This document shows positions 7,345 to 10,109 of a stretch of 10,109 bases of DNA, one piece after another. Position 1 is the stretch's first letter, and every line of letters starts with the position of its first letter. Position numbers and translations under genes: made by a program. The DNA comes from an uncultured Campylobacter sp. (GTDB taxonomy: Bacteria; Campylobacterota; Campylobacteria; Campylobacterales; Campylobacteraceae). Where the stretch lies: the NCBI RefSeq assembly GCF_938017615.1, contig NZ_CALIJA010000153.1:1-10109 (forward strand). Direction: 5' to 3'. The notes under the pieces are model-generated. The model was not told where the DNA came from. It did not search any database and was given only the letters and a program-made list of their open reading frames with translations.

Positions 7345-7519
7345 ATGCTAAGTAAAAAAACTAGGATAATAAGAGCGCTGATCGGACTAGCGATAATGAT
7401 CGCAAAAGCCGTTGTTTGGCAGCTGGTGGGGGCTGGTCGGACTAGTGCCCTTTATCGTGGGCGTTACGGGATTTTGCCCCGCTTGCTACTTTTTAAACCG
7501 CTGTTCGCTAAAGCGCTAA
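7345..7519 (+). pseudogene. Frameshifted DUF2892/YgaP-type inner membrane protein
   Basis: The first frame from ATG 7345 reads MLSKKTRIIRALIGLAIMIAK, a typical DUF2892 opening (R-hydrophobic-R, then GLA helix). The same frame then becomes uncharacteristic. The +1 frame instead gives SWWGLVGLVPFIVGVTGFCP, then ACYFLNRCSLKR and a stop at 7517-7519. WWGLIGLxPLxTGxxGFCP is the hallmark second half of the family. Joined, the product is about 57 residues, the family's normal size, with two membrane helices. One extra base somewhere between about 7403 and 7420, for example in AAAA at 7404-7407, explains the break. The uncorrected frame runs to 7572 as a 75-residue ORF with no family sense after the shift. 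The ribosome site is weak (AAGTGA). It may be a true pseudogene or a sequencing error. The function of such proteins is poorly known. Confidence 0.7.
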
Positions 7520-7748
7520 ATTTAGCCGCGGTATACGGTTTTATCGCGTGCCTGGGGCAAGAGGCGCGATAAATTTTAGCGGCGAAGTGAACGAACTTTA
7601 AATTTTTAATTCTCCATGCTTCGACGCGGAGTGTTAAATTTAAACTGGCCCTTTAAAGCTTAAAATTTTATCGCGCAATACAAGGCGGTAAATTTAATCT
7701 CGTGCCGCCGTCAATCGGCATGCCGCTATCTGCGTAAATTTTAGCGCC

Positions 7749-7788
7749 GCGCCGCTTTCGGCGCTCTTGCTAGAGCGGGCTTGCGCTC
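7749..7788 (+). other. Overlapping GC-rich hairpins
   Basis: GCGCCG (7749-7754) pairs with CGGCGC (7759-7764) around CTTT. CGCTC (7762-7766) can instead pair with GAGCG (7773-7777), which can also pair with a second CGCTC (7784-7788). The pairings are mutually exclusive in part. No T-run follows, so a standard terminator is doubtful. They lie upstream of the apparent promoter at 7852, so they would not be in that transcript unless an upstream promoter is used. Confidence 0.35.
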
Positions 7789-7851
7789 CGCGTCCGCCAC
7801 AACCAAACTCTATGATTAATTGCACTCACCTCTTAAAATTCATCTTAAATT

Positions 7852-7860
7852 TGCTAAAAT
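7852..7860 (+). promoter_or_regulatory. Extended -10 promoter for carboxynorspermidine dehydrogenase
   Basis: A TAAAAT hexamer (7855-7860) is preceded by TGC, giving an extended -10, in AT-rich DNA. It lies 32 bases before the start codon, leaving a short leader that contains the AAAGGAG ribosome site. No clear -35 box is seen. Confidence 0.4.
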
Positions 7861-7892
7861 TGCAGCTAAATTTAAAATTTAAAGGAGCCAAA

Positions 7893-9104
7893 ATGTCAAA
7901 TATCTTAATCATAGGCGCGGGCGGCGTGAGCCAAGTCGCGACCGTAAAATGCGCGATGAACGCGGACGTTTTTACAAAAATAACCCTTGCTAGCCGCACT
8001 AAAAGCAAGTGCGACGCGATTGCTAAGTTTATCAAAGACCGCCTAGGCGTGCAGATTGATACCGTCCAGATCGACGCGGACGACACCGACGCCGTGGTCG
8101 CGCTCATCAAAAAAACGGGCGCCGAGCTACTGCTAAACGTCGCGCTGCCGTACCAGGACCTAACGCTGATGGATGCGTGCTCTCGCGCTGGTATACCATA
8201 CATCGACACCGCAAACTACGAACACCCAGACACCGCCAAATTTGAATACAAGCTACAGTGGGCGAAGGACGGCGAGTTTAAAGCCGCAAACACTATGGCG
8301 CTGCTAGGAAGCGGCTTTGATCCGGGCGTGACAAACGTATTTTGCGCCTACGCACAGCAAAATCTCTTTGACGAGATCGGCGAGATCGACATCCTAGACT
8401 GCAACGCGGGCGATCACGGATATCCGTTTGCGACGAATTTCAACCCAGAAATCAATCTGCGCGAAGTAAGCGCAAAAGGCCGCTACTGGGAGCGCGGCGA
8501 GTGGAAAGAGACCGAGCCGATGCAGATAATGTTTAAATGGGACTACCCCAAAGTCGGCGTCAAGGACAGCTACCTGCTCTATCACGAGGAGCTAGAAAGC
8601 TTAGTAAAAAACATCAAAGGGCTGAAGAGAATCCGCTTTTTTATGACATTTGGGCAGAGCTACCTCACGCATATGAAATGCCTAGAAAACGTCGGCATGC
8701 TACGCATCGACGAGGTCGAGCACAACGGCGTAAAGATCGTGCCGATCCAGTTTTTAAAGACCTTGTTGCCTGATCCTGCGTCGCTCGGCCCTCGCACGAA
8801 AGGCAAAACCAATATCGGCTGCGTAATCCGCGGTTTAAAAGACGGCAAAGAGCGTCAGGTCTATATCTACAACGTCTGCGACCACGAGGCTTGCTACGCC
8901 GAGACTGGCGCGCAGGCCGTGAGCTACACGACGGGCGTACCTGCGATGATCGGCTCGATGATGGTCGCAAGGGGCATCTGGAGCGGCAAAGGCGTCTTTA
9001 ATATGGAAAATTTCGACGCCAAGCCTTTCATGGACGAGCTAAATAAGCAGGGCTTGCCGTGGGAGATGATAGAAATGAAACCGGGCGAGAGGTATGAAGT
9101 CTAA
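7893..9104 (+). CDS. Carboxynorspermidine dehydrogenase (saccharopine dehydrogenase family)
   Basis: This 403-residue enzyme matches the Campylobacter type (C. jejuni Cj0172c). It condenses aspartate beta-semialdehyde with putrescine or diaminopropane and reduces the product with NADPH to carboxyspermidine or carboxynorspermidine. A separate decarboxylase (not in this window) then makes spermidine or norspermidine. This is the alternative spermidine pathway used by Campylobacter. Visible features are the Rossmann motif ILIIGAGGVS (residues 4-13), ASRT at 33-36 suited to NADP binding, IDTANYEHPDT at 104-114, and LGSGFDPGVTN at 138-148. I chose ATG 7893 because AAAGGAG (7881-7887) precedes it and the Rossmann strand begins at once. 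The in-frame TTG at 7767 would add 42 unrelated residues. It appears to be a single-gene transcript. Confidence 0.93.
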   Translation: MSNILIIGAGGVSQVATVKCAMNADVFTKITLASRTKSKCDAIAKFIKDRLGVQIDTVQIDADDTDAVVALIKKTGAELLLNVALPYQDLTLMDACSRAGIPYIDTANYEHPDTAKFEYKLQWAKDGEFKAANTMALLGSGFDPGVTNVFCAYAQQNLFDEIGEIDILDCNAGDHGYPFATNFNPEINLREVSAKGRYWERGEWKETEPMQIMFKWDYPKVGVKDSYLLYHEELESLVKNIKGLKRIRFFMTFGQSYLTHMKCLENVGMLRIDEVEHNGVKIVPIQFLKTLLPDPASLGPRTKGKTNIGCVIRGLKDGKERQVYIYNVCDHEACYAETGAQAVSYTTGVPAMIGSMMVARGIWSGKGVFNMENFDAKPFMDELNKQGLPWEMIEMKPGERYEV

Positions 9105-9137
9105 ATTTAAGGCTTGTCTTTTTCCGCTATACTTTGT

Positions 9138-9201
9138 TAAATTTTACCTTGCTTTACTGCGACGGGACATACAGCCCGCCTCATTCGCAAGGTAAAATTT
9201 A
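9138..9201. terminator. 15-bp inverted repeat between convergent genes, likely bidirectional terminator
   Basis: TAAATTTTACCTTGC (9138-9152) and GCAAGGTAAAATTTA (9187-9201) are perfect inverted copies. The 34-base spacer carries its own small stem, CGGG (9163-9166) with CCCG (9175-9178). It lies 33 bases after the dehydrogenase stop and 38 bases beyond the end of the methyltransferase gene on the other strand, the right place to end both transcripts. The outer part of the stem supplies A- and T-rich flanks on both strands. Confidence 0.6.
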
Positions 9202-9239
9202 GCCACAAACTCTAATTTTGTGAAAAATTTTTAATAATA

Positions 9240-10109
9240 CTAGATGCAGTATGTATTGCAAGTACAGCAAAATAGATACTCTACTGTTTTATTAGATGAA
9301 TATTTTCTTTTGGAGTCGGATTTATACCTAGAATAAGAAATAGTAAATTCTTTTAACTTTCCTTTTTTTTCAAAAACTCCCCTTATTGCTTGTATAGGTA
9401 TTATTCCTTCGTTATTGTAGCTCATAAATATATATTTTGAATTAGCATTTTCAATCAAATTTTTAAATTCATTATATGCTGTATTTACAAGACAATATTT
9501 TGATCTTTTGTCATTTTCTAGTCGCAATCCAGTTTTTCCATAAATCACTGGATTATCATATTTGGCAATTGTTTCTAGTATATGATAATTTGTATAGTAT
9601 TGTCTGCGATTATACGGAGGGTCTAGATAGAGCACGTCTGTGCTAATTCTTTTTATTAAATCGTTTGCATCTTGATTATATATTTCGTGTTCTTGGTGGT
9701 TAATATATAGCTTGCTTGGCCTAAAATAAAATTCTAATAAAGCTGCCTTTTTAAATTTTTTTAAATATGCTCCATATACTGAAACCGAATTAGAATACTT
9801 ATCTATGCTTTCCAATAAGGATGAGATAAGAAAAAAATATTCATCAATTGTGATTACTTTGTTTTTTTTAAAAAACTCTATTTTGGTTCTTATTGCATCA
9901 CACTTTTTCGCATTTTGTTCTGTAAAGTACATTCTGCCATCCTTGCCAGCTGGTGAATAATTTTCTGCAATAAAGCCATGAATCGGTTGTAAAGTATTAA
10001 AAAACGAAATACTTCTTTTAGAATATTATTTTTATCTCTTATTTGCTTTGGTTAGTATATACCGGGGAGATGAAGGGAATCTTGAAACGTTTGTCTCAAC
10101 ACCCTGTCT
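9240..10109 (-). pseudogene. D12-class adenine-specific DNA methyltransferase, 5' part broken (runs off window)
   Basis: The longest ORF with a start (9240-9932, 230 residues) holds the C-terminal catalytic part. DVLYLDPPYNRRQYYTNYHI contains the DPPY motif IV, followed by ETIAKYDNPVIYGKTGLR, typical of D12-type N6-adenine methyltransferases. ATG 9932 is not the true start: the same frame continues upstream to 10025 with FFNTLQPIHGFIAENYSPAG then KDGRMYFTEQNAKKCDAIR, which is family sequence. Beyond that, stops interrupt (10026-10028, 10032-10034). The alternate frame gives IRDKNNILKEVFRF, and the first frame then resumes as VETNVSRFPSSPRYILTK to the window edge, like the family's RFPSTRYQGSK opening. 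No AdoMet motif (FxGxG type) is seen, so roughly 100 residues appear missing. The gene is far more AT-rich than its neighbours, suggesting transfer. No restriction enzyme gene is in view. Confidence 0.7.

Larger units (their letters stand above)
7573..7892. other. Non-coding leader region before carboxynorspermidine dehydrogenase
   Basis: About 320 bases without a supported gene. The stretch has at least nine AAATTT-like words, a perfect 10-bp palindrome CGGCATGCCG (7716-7725), and a cluster of GC-rich hairpins (7749-7788). The frame of the downstream gene stays open back to TTG 7767, but that extension reads as arginine/proline-rich and AAATTT-derived sequence with no family match. Confidence 0.55.

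Noticed and set aside
7767..7892. Upstream TTG start adding 42 residues to carboxynorspermidine dehydrogenase
   Set aside because: The extension has no ribosome site and no family match, while ATG 7893 has AAAGGAG and begins directly with the Rossmann strand.
8665..8970. 101-residue antisense ORF on the - strand
   Set aside because: It is Arg/Ser-rich shadow sequence opposite the conserved carboxynorspermidine dehydrogenase gene.
9240..9932. Taking ATG 9932 (- strand) as the true methyltransferase start
   Set aside because: The same frame upstream of it encodes conserved family sequence (GFIAENYSPAGKDGR), so this ATG is internal.
1..10109. CRISPR array, tRNA, rRNA, insertion sequence or prophage genes
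   Set aside because: I found no regularly spaced repeats, tRNA-like cloverleaf, rRNA sequence, transposase or phage protein in any frame.

Overview
The window reads as chromosomal DNA from a Campylobacter-type epsilonproteobacterium (Campylobacterota). The evidence is a twin-arginine selenocysteine formate dehydrogenase with a short TAT partner gene, a Campylobacter-type carboxynorspermidine dehydrogenase, A-rich leaders with AGGA-type ribosome sites, and very frequent AAATTT words. The genes are richer in G+C than in C. jejuni, which suggests a species of the C. gracilis/rectus/showae kind. The species is an inference and cannot be settled from this window.

Region 1 (1-4020) is a formate dehydrogenase operon on the + strand. 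It holds a small TAT-signal protein, the catalytic subunit FdhA, which is read through an in-frame UGA as selenocysteine, and the four-cluster iron-sulfur subunit FdhB. FdhA oxidises formate in the periplasm and FdhB carries the electrons onward. The cytochrome b subunit (FdhC) and FdhD, usually the next genes in relatives, are absent; two hairpins and a new promoter follow fdhB instead.

Region 2 (4090-6863) is a tightly packed + strand cluster. It holds a lipoprotein with TraT-like sequence features, a two-helix membrane protein with a cytoplasmic PH-like domain and a long Asn/Ser/Ala-rich tail, an ArgO/LysE-type amino acid exporter, and an unrecognised 162-residue protein. The first two overlap by four bases.

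Region 3 (6864-7892) is mostly non-coding and AAATTT-rich. It contains one frameshifted DUF2892/YgaP-type membrane protein gene, and a set of GC-rich hairpins ahead of the next gene.

Region 4 (7893-9104) is carboxynorspermidine dehydrogenase, an enzyme of the alternative spermidine pathway. A long inverted repeat (9138-9201) separates it from a convergent gene.

Region 5 (9240-10109, - strand) is a conspicuously AT-rich D12-class adenine-specific DNA methyltransferase. It keeps the DPPY catalytic half but its 5' part is broken by frame changes and apparently lacks the AdoMet-binding N-terminus. It looks like a decayed, horizontally acquired restriction-modification gene. No convincingly new system is visible. 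The points most worth checking are the selenocysteine readthrough, the missing fdhC, the broken methyltransferase and the repeat-like tail of the membrane protein.
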